This document shows positions 18,961 to 28,103 of a stretch of DNA of 64,000 nucleotides, in pieces. Both the position numbers and the translations under genes were made by a program. The DNA comes from Barnesiella sp. An55 (GTDB taxonomy: Bacteria; Bacteroidota; Bacteroidia; Bacteroidales; Barnesiellaceae), in assembly GCF_002161555.1 (NCBI RefSeq), contig NZ_NFHZ01000002.1, positions 1 through 64,000 on the forward strand, written 5' to 3'. The notes under the pieces are model-generated. The model was given only the letters and a program-made list of their open reading frames with translations, did no database searches and was not told where the DNA came from. The number at the start of each line of letters is the position of its first letter. The first letter of the stretch is position 1.

Positions 18961-20301
18961 TCATATCTTTTTGTCGAGCCATTTGCCTCGTTTTATATAA
19001 GCAGCAGAGAACAGTAGTATCCCCAACGCATAGACGTGCTCGGTAGTCCAGCAAACAGCGACATCGACCCGCAGGTAGAATATCATCACCACCACATAGA
19101 CGATGTAGATGAGCAAGGTAATCAACTCCAGAAAGAAGGCCATGCGGGTATTGCCTGTGCCCGATACGGCCTGGAAATAGACGTTGCCCGGCACAATGAG
19201 GATATAGGCCGAACAAAGGACAAAAAGCGAAGGTATCGAAGCCGATACGAGATCGGGCATATCGGTATAGATGCGCAGGATGAGGGTGGGAAAGAAGACG
19301 AAAAAGAGAATAAGCGGCAGCTCCATGAGATAGGCCATGCGGATGCATTGCCCCAGTGTGCCCCGCACATAGCGGGCATCGCCCGCCCCAATCAGGTTGC
19401 TCACAAGGGTACTGCATGTCGAGGCAAAGGTGATGACAATCATAAAGGGCAGCGCCGATACGTTGCGGATGATGTTGGTAATGGCCAGCGAACGTTCACC
19501 CAAATGCTCGACCGCGATGAAGAAGAGGAACCAGGTGGACATCGACACGAAATTCTGAATCATTGTCCACACCGAGGTATTCAGGATATGCCCGAGGGAG
19601 TCGCCCCGATGCAACCCGAAACTGTTGAGCCCATACTTGCCTATATCGACCCGCAATCGGGTATAGACGATAAAGAAGATAAGCGAGACCAGCTCGGCCA
19701 GCGACGACCCGATAGCGGCTCCCGCAATGCCCATGGCCGGGAATCCCAGTTTACCAAACACGAGGATATAGTTGAATACCACATTCGACAGCACCATCAC
19801 CACCGAGTTGAGCGTGAGGGTCTTGGTTTGTGTCGTTCCCACGAAGAAGGCCCTGAACATCACGGCAACAAAGGCAAAGAAAAAGCCATAGACCCGCCAG
19901 TGAATATAACTCATGGCTGCCTCATAGACATGGGGCGACTCGATGACCCGGGCCAGCAGAATGGGCGAAACGAAATAGGAGCAGACAAACAGCACCAGCG
20001 CCACGCCTAGCAGAAACAGTGTACCTTTGTAGAAGATGGGACCTATGCGGCTGTAATTCCCCTCACCGTTGCGACGGCCCATGATAATCTGAGCCCCCAG
20101 ACTGAAGCCGAAGGCTATCATGAAGAAGGTCATGTAATAGACCCCCGCAATGGCCGACGCACCCAACTCCACCTCGCCTACCCGGCCCATGAACGCTGTA
20201 TCGGTCATGCCGATAAGCTGCTCCATCACCAGGCTGATGAGTATGGGATAGGCTATGTGCCAAATCTGTTTGTTACTGTATTTTACCGCATTATTCGCCA
20301 T
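18961..20301 (-). CDS. MATE family efflux transporter
   Basis: 446 residues with about twelve membrane segments in two homologous halves. It opens with IWHIAYPILISLVMEQLIGMTDTAFMGRVGEVEL, written here in parts as the classic MATE pattern 'hydrophobic helix, then DTAFMGR'. MATE proteins export cationic compounds using Na+ or H+ gradients. The start at 20301 (MANNAVKYSN) overlaps the end of the DUF3109 gene by 11 bases, so the two are coupled. A longer reading to 20358 gives an Arg/Pro-rich extension and was rejected. Confidence 0.88.
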   Translation of the reverse strand: MANNAVKYSNKQIWHIAYPILISLVMEQLIGMTDTAFMGRVGEVELGASAIAGVYYMTFFMIAFGFSLGAQIIMGRRNGEGNYSRIGPIFYKGTLFLLGVALVLFVCSYFVSPILLARVIESPHVYEAAMSYIHWRVYGFFFAFVAVMFRAFFVGTTQTKTLTLNSVVMVLSNVVFNYILVFGKLGFPAMGIAGAAIGSSLAELVSLIFFIVYTRLRVDIGKYGLNSFGLHRGDSLGHILNTSVWTMIQNFVSMSTWFLFFIAVEHLGERSLAITNIIRNVSALPFMIVITFASTCSTLVSNLIGAGDARYVRGTLGQCIRMAYLMELPLILFFVFFPTLILRIYTDMPDLVSASIPSLFVLCSAYILIVPGNVYFQAVSGTGNTRMAFFLELITLLIYIVYVVVMIFYLRVDVAVCWTTEHVYALGILLFSAAYIKRGKWLDKKI

Positions 20302-20899
20302 ACTGTTGCAGATAGGCCTCGGCCGCCTCGCAAAGCTCGTTGTACCACGCTTCGCCAAACCGGCGTATCAAGGGTTCCTTCAAAAATTCATAAACCCGCA
20401 CCTGCTCGCGACGACCCAGCACCTCGCCGGCCTTGCAGATTTTCCAGCGGTGATAATTCACGGCCGAGAAGTCGGGATACTCTTTCAACCGTATGGGATA
20501 GAGGTGACACGAAATGGGTTTGTAGAAGTCAATCTTCCCGGCCCGATAGGCCTTCTCGATGGCACACTGGCACATCCCGTTCTTGTCGTAGCAGGTAAAC
20601 ACGCAATCCTTGCCGTTGACAATCGAGGTTACCAGATCGCCCTCCTCATCGACATAGGCTACCCCCTGCTGCTCGATGACCCGCCGGGCCTCGGGCAACA
20701 AATCGTCCCACACGACGTCGAGTATTTCCTTGAGTTTGCGACGCTCCTCTTCGGTAATGGGGGCACCGGCATCACCCTCGACACAACAGGCGCCCAAGCA
20801 CTTCTCAAGGTTACAGATAAAGAAACGTTCTACGACGTCGAGGCTCACCAGAGCACGGCCTACTTGCAACATAATTTCCTCGGTTACGGTTGATTTCAT
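20291..20899 (-). CDS. DUF3109 cysteine-rich protein
   Basis: 202 residues. Cysteines occur in clusters (FICNLEKCLGACC near residue 30; CVFTCYDKNGMCQC near 100; SCHLYP near 130; KICKAG near 155), which is the DUF3109/YkgJ-like pattern and suggests an Fe-S or zinc site. The family is common in Bacteroidota and has no established function. It overlaps the downstream MATE gene by 11 bases; any functional link is inference. Confidence 0.85.
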   Translation of the reverse strand: MKSTVTEEIMLQVGRALVSLDVVERFFICNLEKCLGACCVEGDAGAPITEEERRKLKEILDVVWDDLLPEARRVIEQQGVAYVDEEGDLVTSIVNGKDCVFTCYDKNGMCQCAIEKAYRAGKIDFYKPISCHLYPIRLKEYPDFSAVNYHRWKICKAGEVLGRREQVRVYEFLKEPLIRRFGEAWYNELCEAAEAYLQQYGE

Positions 20900-20915
20900 C
20901 GGTTATTACAAGGCA

Positions 20916-20949
20916 GAAAAGCCGGGGCGCACATGACATACGCTCCGGC
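20916..20949 (-). terminator. gpmI terminator
   Basis: GCCGGGGCG (20921-20929) pairs with CGCTCCGGC (20941-20949), one G-T pair included. Read on the minus strand the stem is followed by TTTTC, 26 bases after the gpmI stop. Confidence 0.7.
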
Positions 20950-20974
20950 ATATTCCAATCAAAAAGATTACAGT

Positions 20975-22489
20975 TTATTTCAACAGGTCATGACCCGTCA
21001 TTTCGGCAGGCTGGGGCAAGCCCATGATGTGGCAGATCGAAGGAGCCACATCGGCCAGGATACCGTTTTCGACACGGGCCTCTTTGTTCTCGGTCACATA
21101 GACAAACGGCACGGGGTTGAGCGAGTGGGCCGTGTTGGGCGTACCGTCGGGGTTCTCGGCATTGTCGGCATTACCGTGGTCGGCAATGATGATTACCTCG
21201 TAGCCGTTGGCCTTGGCAGCCTCGACCGTATCGCGCACGCAAGCGTCGATGGCAATCACGGCTTTCTCGATAGCCGAGTAAACACCGGTGTGACCCACCA
21301 TATCGCCGTTGGCATAGTTCACTACGATAAAGTCGTATTTATTTTCGTTGAGGGCAGCTACCAGTTTGTCTTTCACCTCATAGGCGCTCATCTCGGGCTT
21401 CAGATCATAGGTGGCTACCTTGGGCGAGGGCACCAGAATACGATCCTCACCTTCGAACGGAGCCTCGCGACCGCCGTTGAAGAAGAAGGTTACGTGGGCA
21501 TACTTCTCGGTCTCGGCAATGTGCAACTGGCTCTTATGCTGTTTCGACAGATATTCGCCCAGCGTGTTGTGCACGTTCTCTTTGTCAAAGAGGATGTGTA
21601 CACCCTTGAACGAAGCATCGTAGGGAGTCATGCAGTAGTACTGCAACCCGGGGATGGTGTGCATGCCGGCTTCAGGCATATCCTGCTGCGTGAGCACGAT
21701 AGTGAGCTCTTTGGCCCGGTCGTTACGGTAGTTGAAGAAGATAACCACATCGCCCTCTTTGATGCGACCGTCGCAGGTCGTGTTGACGATAGGTTTGATA
21801 AACTCATCGGTTACATCGGCATCATACGACTCCTGCATGGCCTGTACCATATTGTCCGACTGGCGGCCGATACCGTTTACCAACAGGTCATAAGCCTCCT
21901 TGATGCGCTCCCAACGTTTGTCACGGTCCATGGCATAGTAACGGCCAATGATTGAGGCCACCTTACCGGCCGAAGTTGCGCAGTGGGCCTCCAGTTCCTG
22001 GATGAAACCCTTGCCGCTATGAGGGTCGGTATCACGACCATCCATGAAGCAGTGAATGAAGGTGTTCTCCAAGCCATACTCTTTGGCAATGTCGCACAAT
22101 TTGAACAGGTGATCGAGCGAACTGTGTACACCGCCGTTCGAGGTCAAGCCCATGAAGTGCATGTTCTTGCCGTTGTCACGGGCATACGAGAAGGCCGAAA
22201 CGATCTCTTTGTTCTGCATGATAGAGTTGTCTGCACAAGCCTTGTTGATCTTTACCAAATCCTGGTAAACGATGCGGCCGGCACCGATATTGAGGTGACC
22301 TACCTCCGAGTTACCCATCTGACCGTCGGGCAAACCCACATTCTCGCCACTGGCTTGCAGTTGCGAGTGAGGATAGGTTTTCAACAGATAGTCCCAATAA
22401 GGAGTAGGGGTATTGTAGATTACATCTGCGTGAGAATGATTGCCGATGCCCCAGCCATCGAGAATCATCAAAAGTGCTTTTTTGCTCAT
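20975..22489 (-). CDS. gpmI: 2,3-bisphosphoglycerate-independent phosphoglycerate mutase
   Basis: 504 residues. It interconverts 3- and 2-phosphoglycerate in glycolysis and gluconeogenesis, using two manganese ions and a phosphoserine. Visible features: DGWGIG (metal ligand Asp11), [16 protein letters not shown] with the nucleophile Ser61, [22 protein letters not shown], and the closing HGNADNAE and TAHSLNPVP. All alkaline-phosphatase-superfamily ligands seem present. It is monocistronic, with its own promoter (22684-22714), an unusually GC-rich leader and a terminator. Confidence 0.97.
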   Translation of the reverse strand: MSKKALLMILDGWGIGNHSHADVIYNTPTPYWDYLLKTYPHSQLQASGENVGLPDGQMGNSEVGHLNIGAGRIVYQDLVKINKACADNSIMQNKEIVSAFSYARDNGKNMHFMGLTSNGGVHSSLDHLFKLCDIAKEYGLENTFIHCFMDGRDTDPHSGKGFIQELEAHCATSAGKVASIIGRYYAMDRDKRWERIKEAYDLLVNGIGRQSDNMVQAMQESYDADVTDEFIKPIVNTTCDGRIKEGDVVIFFNYRNDRAKELTIVLTQQDMPEAGMHTIPGLQYYCMTPYDASFKGVHILFDKENVHNTLGEYLSKQHKSQLHIAETEKYAHVTFFFNGGREAPFEGEDRILVPSPKVATYDLKPEMSAYEVKDKLVAALNENKYDFIVVNYANGDMVGHTGVYSAIEKAVIAIDACVRDTVEAAKANGYEVIIIADHGNADNAENPDGTPNTAHSLNPVPFVYVTENKEARVENGILADVAPSICHIMGLPQPAEMTGHDLLK

Positions 22490-22519
22490 CTCTTCTATTA
22501 TTTAGAGTTATTTATCTTC

Positions 22520-22677
22520 TATTCTCTCCTCGGCAAAAACAGTGCCGAAGTCGGTGCTGCCGGCTCGCGCCTACAACTCGGGCCGCCACGACGGGGCCCT
22601 CTCTGTCAAATTGTCCTGCGCCCTACCGGGTTCCGGTATTCCGCCAACCCGGCCCAAACAGAGCGACTTGCGCATAG
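22520..22677 (-). ncRNA. candidate structured RNA / gpmI 5' leader
   Basis: A GC-rich stretch between a strong minus-strand promoter and gpmI. Complementary arms seen: 22664-22669 with 22548-22553 (AAGTCG/CGACTT), 22658-22663 with 22601-22606 (CTCTGT/ACAGAG), 22646-22652 with 22626-22632 (CCGGGTT/AACCCGG), GGGCC/GGCCC next to it, and a GGC-GCGA-GCC hairpin with a GNRA-type loop. Together they give a plausible multi-branched fold. It matches no RNA family I could recognise; the conserved cores of RNase P RNA, tmRNA and SRP RNA were looked for and not found. It could be a leader element or an independent RNA. Confidence 0.4.
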
Positions 22678-22683
22678 ACCATG

Positions 22684-22714
22684 CAAAGATAGTGCAAACC
22701 ACGGGCATCGCAAA
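22684..22714 (-). promoter_or_regulatory. promoter for gpmI leader
   Basis: Read on the minus strand, TTTG (22711-22714), 19 bases, then TATCTTTG (22684-22691): a full match to the Bacteroidota primary sigma consensus. The start codon is about 190 bases downstream, leaving a long leader. Confidence 0.8.
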
Positions 22715-22786
22715 ATTTATTTCAATTCGTTAAGGGAATCCTAATATTCATTTAAGAGGGGTCTGATATGCTACGTCTTAAAACAT

Positions 22787-22819
22787 AAAAACCGCACCGA
22801 CTGCTCGGTGCGGTTTTTA
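22787..22819 (-). terminator. rplS terminator
   Basis: A perfect 14-bp stem, AAAAACCGCACCGA with its complement around a 4-base loop, symmetrical A/T tails. It lies 18 bases after the rplS stop codon. Confidence 0.9.
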
Positions 22820-22837
22820 TATGCCTCGGTAAAGAGA

Positions 22838-23191
22838 TTAGACTCTCTTCTCTTTGATACGGGCTTTCTTACCGGTGAGTGCACGCAGATAGTACAGTTT
22901 GGCGCGACGCACTTTACCACGACGGTTGATTACGATCTCTTCGATGAACGGCGACTCGATGGGGAAGATTCTCTCTACACCTACGTTGCCCGACATCTTG
23001 CGAACCGTAAAACGCTTTTTGTTACCGTGACCCGAGATGCGGATAACGTCTCCGCGGAATTGCTGGATACGCTCCTTGTTACCCTCTTTGATACGGTACG
23101 ATACGGTAATCGTGTCACCACTGCGGAAATCGGGGTGCTCTTTACCGCACGCGAATGCTTCTTCTGCAATCTTAACTAAATCCATTTTCAA
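22838..23191 (-). CDS. rplS: 50S ribosomal protein L19
   Basis: 117 residues, the family length. Characteristic segments are [26 protein letters not shown] (in parts), [14 protein letters not shown] and [20 protein letters not shown] at the C-terminus. L19 sits at the interface of the two ribosomal subunits. It stands alone with its own terminator; in many bacteria rplS follows rimM and trmD, but not here. Confidence 0.97.
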   Translation of the reverse strand: MKMDLVKIAEEAFACGKEHPDFRSGDTITVSYRIKEGNKERIQQFRGDVIRISGHGNKKRFTVRKMSGNVGVERIFPIESPFIEEIVINRRGKVRRAKLYYLRALTGKKARIKEKRV

Positions 23192-23453
23192 TAGCTATTT
23201 AAAATGTTTATAATGAAACGTAATATAACAGGCCACTTTTCCTGCCAGAGATTACGAAAAGCGGTGCAAAGTAACAACTTTTTTGCTACATAGCCAAGAG
23301 GTACCCGTTTTTTTTATGCATCAACAGGCTCTGACCGAGAATTATCTCGGTTACCGATAACAAATTTCTGTCACAGCCGTTTGATATATCCTTCCGAAAT
23401 TTGTAATTTCGTCCAACAGAAATCAAGTAATTCACCAATTTATCCTGCAATTT

Positions 23454-24332
23454 ATGGTAAAGAAAATTATCGGAATCACGACCATATGCCTCTCTATCGC
23501 CCTGGGAGGATGGGCTCAGAGCGGGCGCATCGTCATTCTCCACACCAACGACACCCATAGCCAGATGGAACCGTTCGACCCCTCGCACAAGAGCTATGGC
23601 GACCTGGGCGGCGTCGTGCGGCGCATGGCTATCATCGACAGTGTGCGCCATGCCGAACCCAACGTGCTGCTGGTCGATGCGGGCGATGCCATACAGGGCA
23701 CTCCCTACTTCAATCTGTTCAAGGGCGATGCCGAGTTTGAGGCTATGAATGCCATGGGCTACGACGTGCGCACCCTGGGCAACCACGAATTCGACGCCGG
23801 CATGGAGAAACTTGCCGAGCTGATCAAGAACTCGACGGCCGACTTCATCTCGACCAACTACGACCTGTCGGCCACCCCGCTGGCCGGGCTGGTGAAACCC
23901 TGGGTTATCCGCGAGATTGGCGGCTACAAGGTGGGATTCCTGGCTCTGAATGTCAACCCCGAGAACCTCATCCCGGCCGAGTCGTGCCAGGGGGTGGTAT
24001 TCCACGACCCCATCGAGGCGGCCAACCGCACGGCCCGACTGCTTCGCGAAAAGGGGGCCGACCTGGTAGTGGTACTCTCGCACCTGGGATACACGCCCGA
24101 GAGCGAACAGAGCACTACCGACCCGCAGGTAGCAGCGGCCAGCACCGATATCGACATTATCATCGGCGGCCACTCGCACACTGCAATTAACCCCGAGAAG
24201 ATCGACGCCAATCCCGAGTCGGACATACAGTACCGCGTGAAGAACCGCCAGGGCCGCGATGTCATCATTGCCCAAACCGGCATGAGCGGAGCCTACCTGG
24301 GCTGCATCACTATTGATCCTAAAAACAAATAA
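23454..24332 (+). CDS. 5'-nucleotidase N-terminal metallophosphatase domain protein
   Basis: 292 residues. After a signal peptide ending GGWAQ comes a complete calcineurin-type domain of the UshA/5'-nucleotidase family: HTNDTHSQMEPF (about 32), DAGDAIQGTPYF, GNHEFDAG, VLSHLGY and GGHSHT, giving all the expected metal ligands. It should hydrolyse nucleotides or related phosphoesters in the periplasm. The C-terminal substrate-binding domain of classical UshA is absent and is encoded by the next gene 15 bases downstream. This makes a two-subunit enzyme likely. Confidence 0.9.
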   Translation: MVKKIIGITTICLSIALGGWAQSGRIVILHTNDTHSQMEPFDPSHKSYGDLGGVVRRMAIIDSVRHAEPNVLLVDAGDAIQGTPYFNLFKGDAEFEAMNAMGYDVRTLGNHEFDAGMEKLAELIKNSTADFISTNYDLSATPLAGLVKPWVIREIGGYKVGFLALNVNPENLIPAESCQGVVFHDPIEAANRTARLLREKGADLVVVLSHLGYTPESEQSTTDPQVAAASTDIDIIIGGHSHTAINPEKIDANPESDIQYRVKNRQGRDVIIAQTGMSGAYLGCITIDPKNK

Positions 24333-24347
24333 CCAAGCTGCACACAC

Positions 24348-25118
24348 ATGATGAAAACCACATTTCCACACACATTATATCTTCTGGCCGCAGCCCTGCT
24401 CTTCGGCTCGGCCTGCACGGCTTCGCGCCCCGAGTTCGACATCAACTCGCGTCTCATTCCTGTCGATGCCCACTGGAGTCGCACACCCGAGCCTCAAATG
24501 GAGGCTATCGTAGCCAAATACAAGACAAGCGTCGATAGCATCATGCGCATCGTCATCGGCACCTCGAGCCAGTATATGGAGGCCCGTCGTCCCGGCTCCC
24601 TGCTCACCAACCTCTCGGCCGACATGATCAAGAGCGAGGCTGCAACCGTGTTCAACACACCCATCGACCTGGCCATCACCAACATCGGCGGCATACGCAA
24701 CCCCATGATGCAGGGCGAGATTACCCTTGGCACAATCTACTCCATCTTCCCCTTCGACAACACGCTGTGCCTCATTAAACTGAAAGGGAGCGACCTGCGC
24801 GACCTCTTCGACATTATCGCCTCACGCAAGGGCGAAGCCGTGAGTCATGGCGTGCGCATGACCATTGCCGACGGGAAAGCTGCCAACCTCACCATCGACG
24901 GGACCCCCATCGACGACAACCGCATCTACACCATTGCCACCATCGACTATGTGGCCAACGGAGGCGACCACCTGACGCCTTGCCTGAAGGCAACCGAGCG
25001 AAAAGACAGCGCGACCTTTCTGCGCGATATCGTAATTGATTATATCGAACGGGAGACGAAAGCCAACCGGGCCATTTCGGCTCAGGACGAAGAGCGCATC
25101 TCCTTTGCAACGCCTTAA
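24348..25118 (+). CDS. 5'-nucleotidase C-terminal domain lipoprotein
   Basis: 256 residues. The signal LLAAALLFGSAC predicts a lipoprotein (Cys23 or so). The rest is the 5'-nucleotidase C-terminal (substrate-specificity) domain: ITNIGGIRNPMMQGEIT, IYSIFPFDNTL, LKGSDLRDLFD and the closing YVANGGDHL. On its own it lacks metal ligands. It follows the catalytic-domain gene by 15 bases and precedes the NagZ fusion gene by 9, so the three form an operon. The ATG at 24351 is an alternative start. Confidence 0.9.
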   Translation: MMKTTFPHTLYLLAAALLFGSACTASRPEFDINSRLIPVDAHWSRTPEPQMEAIVAKYKTSVDSIMRIVIGTSSQYMEARRPGSLLTNLSADMIKSEAATVFNTPIDLAITNIGGIRNPMMQGEITLGTIYSIFPFDNTLCLIKLKGSDLRDLFDIIASRKGEAVSHGVRMTIADGKAANLTIDGTPIDDNRIYTIATIDYVANGGDHLTPCLKATERKDSATFLRDIVIDYIERETKANRAISAQDEERISFATP

Positions 25119-25127
25119 TAACGGGAT

Positions 25128-28103
25128 ATGAAAAAGACAGTTCTCTGCATGGCAATTTTCTGCCTCATCGCCATGCTGCCCCTCCGGGCAGTCGAACCCC
25201 ATCTGCTGCAAACGACCGACCGCCAACAGATGGAACAGTGGGCCGACTCGGTTTTCAACACCCTCACCCCCGAGGAGCGCATTGCCCAACTGTTTGTGGT
25301 TACCGTGCGCAACAGCGATACTCGGCAAAACCGCCAGTCCTTGCAACGGCTCGTGCAGAAACTGAAAATCGGCGGCCTCCTCTTCGATGCCGGTACCGCC
25401 ACCGACCAGGCCACCCTCACCAACTACTGCCAATCGTTGGCTCGGGTTCCCCTGCTCATCACCCTCGATGGCGAGTGGGGACTGGCCATGCGCCTGAACG
25501 ATACCCCCCGATTCCCCATGAACATGATGCTGGGAGCCATTCAAAACGACTCGCTCATCTATGAATACGGCCGGGCCGTAGGCCGGCAATGCCGTCGCCT
25601 GGGCATCCAGGTCAACTTTGCTCCGGTACTCGACGTCAACAGCAACCCCCGCAACCCGGTCATTGGCATGCGGTCGTTCGGGCAAGGGCTCGACAACGTT
25701 TCGGCCAAAGCCATTGCCTATGCCCGCGGGCTCGAGACCGAGGGGGTGATGGCCGTTGGCAAACACTTCCCGGGGCACGGCGACACTTCGGAAGATTCGC
25801 ACAAGACCCTGCCTCTTGTGCCACACAGCCTCGACCGGCTCACACAGGTAGAGATGGTTCCCTTCAAACGCTACATCGACAGCGGTCTATCGGGCATGAT
25901 GGTGGGACACCTGAATATCCCGGCACTCGACAACTCGGGACTCCCGGCCTCTCTCTCACGGGCCATCACCCTCAACCTGCTGGGCAATTCACTGGGATTC
26001 GAGGGGCTGATTTTCACCGACGCCCTCAAGATGAAAGGGGCATCGACCTTTGGCAACACTGCTCTGATGGCCCTCATGGCCGGTAACGACATCGTGCTGA
26101 ATCCCTTGAACCCCAAGGAACAGCTCAAGAGCATTTGTGAAGCCGTTGCCAAGGGAAAGATATCCCAACGGCTCATCGACGAAAAATGCAAAAAGGTTCT
26201 GCGATACAAATACGCGCTGGGGCTGGCCCGGCAAAAGCCCATTGAATTGAAGGGGCTCATGGCCGACCTGAACGAACCCCGCTACGAGGCACTGAACCGT
26301 CGGCTCAATGCCGAGGCGCTCACCCTGCTGCATAACCGCCACCACACACTCCCCATCACGCATCTGGCCAGAACAGAGATTGCCGTCGTATCGGTGGGAG
26401 CCTCCGCCCAATCGGTTTTCCAATCGACGGCGGCACGCTATGCAACCCTGGGGCAGTTCGACGACAGCACCGATTTGGAACTCCTGCTCGACACCCTGCG
26501 CCACTACGACCGGGTAATTGTAGCCATCCATAGTGACAAGGCACAATACCGGGCCCGCATCGGCCGTATCGGCCAAACGGGCAAAGCTATTGCCGTCTGT
26601 TTCATATCGCCCTACCAAATGAACAGACTCAAACACGAGCTGGCCCACAACCGGGCTCTGCTGCTGGCCTACGAAAATACCCCGCTGGCTCAAGAGTATG
26701 CCGCACAAGCCATCTTTGGCGGCTGTGCCATTCGGGGCAAACTGCCGGTAAAACTGGAAGGAGCCTTTGAACTGGGCGAGGGGATAGAGACCGAGAAATG
26801 CCGCCTGGGCTATACCCTGCCCGAAGCGGTAGGAATGGACAGCCATGTATTGGCGAAGGTCGATTCGATTATCGCCGAAGGCATCGAGCATGAGGCTTTC
26901 CCCGGTTGTCAGTTGGTAGTGGCCCGTCGGGGCGAAGTCGTTTGGAACAAGGCCTATGGCTACTTCGACTACGAGACCCACAGCCACCCCGTCACCACGA
27001 CCGACCTCTACGACCTGGCTTCAGTATCGAAAGCCACGGGCACCCTGCCTGCTGTCATGAAGGCCTGCGACGAGGGCGTTGTCGCCCTGGATCGACCCAT
27101 GAGCCGCTACTTTGCGCCACTGTGGCACAGCGACAAGCGGGGACTCACCCTGCGCCAGGCACTTCTCCATGAAACCGGCATGCAGCCCTCGCTGCAAGCC
27201 TCGGCAGTGCTCATCGACCCGAACAGCTTCACCCCGCCCCTCTTCAAACGGACAAAAAATGCCACCTATTCGATACCGGTCGATGTCCACACCTATGGCA
27301 ACCGCAACGCCCGGCTACGGGCCGACCTGGTAGCCACCGAACCGTCGCCGCAATTTCCCATGGAGATAGCCCGGGGACTCTATGGCGCAACCGCCCTCCC
27401 CGACACGCTCATGGCCCGTATCATCGGCAGCAAGCTACGCCCCTCCAAACGATACCTGTACAGCTGCCTCAACTTCATCCTTCTGAAAGAGACTGTCGAA
27501 AGTGCCACGGGAGTACCCATGGACAAATATCTGCAACGGTACATTTATGCCCCGCTGGGAATGAGTACGACCGGCTATTGCCCCACTACCCGATTCCCCG
27601 TCGAGCGGATAGCCCCCACCGAGAACGACCAGTTCTACCGCCGGCAGCAGCTCCAGGGGTATGTCCACGACGAGACAGCGGCTTTCTTTGGAGGCGTACA
27701 AGGCAATGCAGGGCTATTCTCCTCGGCCAACGATCTGGCCAAACTATGTCAGATGTGGCTCAACAACGGCAGCTATGGAGGCGAACAGATTCTCTCGCCC
27801 GAAACCGTACACCGGTTCATGACCGAGAAGAGTGCCACCAGCCGCCGGGGACTGGGATTTGACAAGCCCGACATGAAAGATCCCGAAAAGAGCCCCACCG
27901 CCCTCGAGGCATCGGCCTCGACCGTAGGGCACCTGGGATTTACCGGCACCTGCTTCTGGATAGACCCCGAGCAACAGCTCATCTACATCTTCCTCTGCAA
28001 CCGGGTCTATCCCTCGCGCACGCACAATGCCCTGTCCGAGCTCAACACGCGGCCCGAACTATTCTCGGTTATCTATCAATCAATCGACGATTATTCGAAG
28101 TAG
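25128..28103 (+). CDS. GH3 beta-N-acetylhexosaminidase (NagZ-type) fused to serine hydrolase
   Basis: 991 residues with a signal peptide ending PLRA. Residues about 30-350 are a glycoside hydrolase family 3 domain with the NagZ signature KHFPGHGDT (212-220), the Asp223/His225 catalytic dyad and nucleophile Asp298 in FTDALKMKG. Residues about 350-560 fit a GH3 C-terminal domain. Residues 575-991 are a class-C-beta-lactamase/S12-type domain with Ser632-x-x-Lys635 (SVSK), a YSC motif where YSN or YSD is usual, and HLGFTG near the end. NagZ cuts GlcNAc from muropeptides; Bacillus AmiE, a muramyl-alanine amidase, belongs to the same serine-hydrolase family. A combined peptidoglycan-recycling enzyme is my inference. 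The 3' end overlaps porT by 13 bases, tail to tail. Confidence 0.9.
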   Translation: MKKTVLCMAIFCLIAMLPLRAVEPHLLQTTDRQQMEQWADSVFNTLTPEERIAQLFVVTVRNSDTRQNRQSLQRLVQKLKIGGLLFDAGTATDQATLTNYCQSLARVPLLITLDGEWGLAMRLNDTPRFPMNMMLGAIQNDSLIYEYGRAVGRQCRRLGIQVNFAPVLDVNSNPRNPVIGMRSFGQGLDNVSAKAIAYARGLETEGVMAVGKHFPGHGDTSEDSHKTLPLVPHSLDRLTQVEMVPFKRYIDSGLSGMMVGHLNIPALDNSGLPASLSRAITLNLLGNSLGFEGLIFTDALKMKGASTFGNTALMALMAGNDIVLNPLNPKEQLKSICEAVAKGKISQRLIDEKCKKVLRYKYALGLARQKPIELKGLMADLNEPRYEALNRRLNAEALTLLHNRHHTLPITHLARTEIAVVSVGASAQSVFQSTAARYATLGQFDDSTDLELLLDTLRHYDRVIVAIHSDKAQYRARIGRIGQTGKAIAVCFISPYQMNRLKHELAHNRALLLAYENTPLAQEYAAQAIFGGCAIRGKLPVKLEGAFELGEGIETEKCRLGYTLPEAVGMDSHVLAKVDSIIAEGIEHEAFPGCQLVVARRGEVVWNKAYGYFDYETHSHPVTTTDLYDLASVSKATGTLPAVMKACDEGVVALDRPMSRYFAPLWHSDKRGLTLRQALLHETGMQPSLQASAVLIDPNSFTPPLFKRTKNATYSIPVDVHTYGNRNARLRADLVATEPSPQFPMEIARGLYGATALPDTLMARIIGSKLRPSKRYLYSCLNFILLKETVESATGVPMDKYLQRYIYAPLGMSTTGYCPTTRFPVERIAPTENDQFYRRQQLQGYVHDETAAFFGGVQGNAGLFSSANDLAKLCQMWLNNGSYGGEQILSPETVHRFMTEKSATSRRGLGFDKPDMKDPEKSPTALEASASTVGHLGFTGTCFWIDPEQQLIYIFLCNRVYPSRTHNALSELNTRPELFSVIYQSIDDYSK

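Noticed and set aside
22520-22677. RNase P RNA, tmRNA or SRP RNA
   Set aside because: The conserved cores I know of these RNAs were not found on either strand, although the region is clearly structured.
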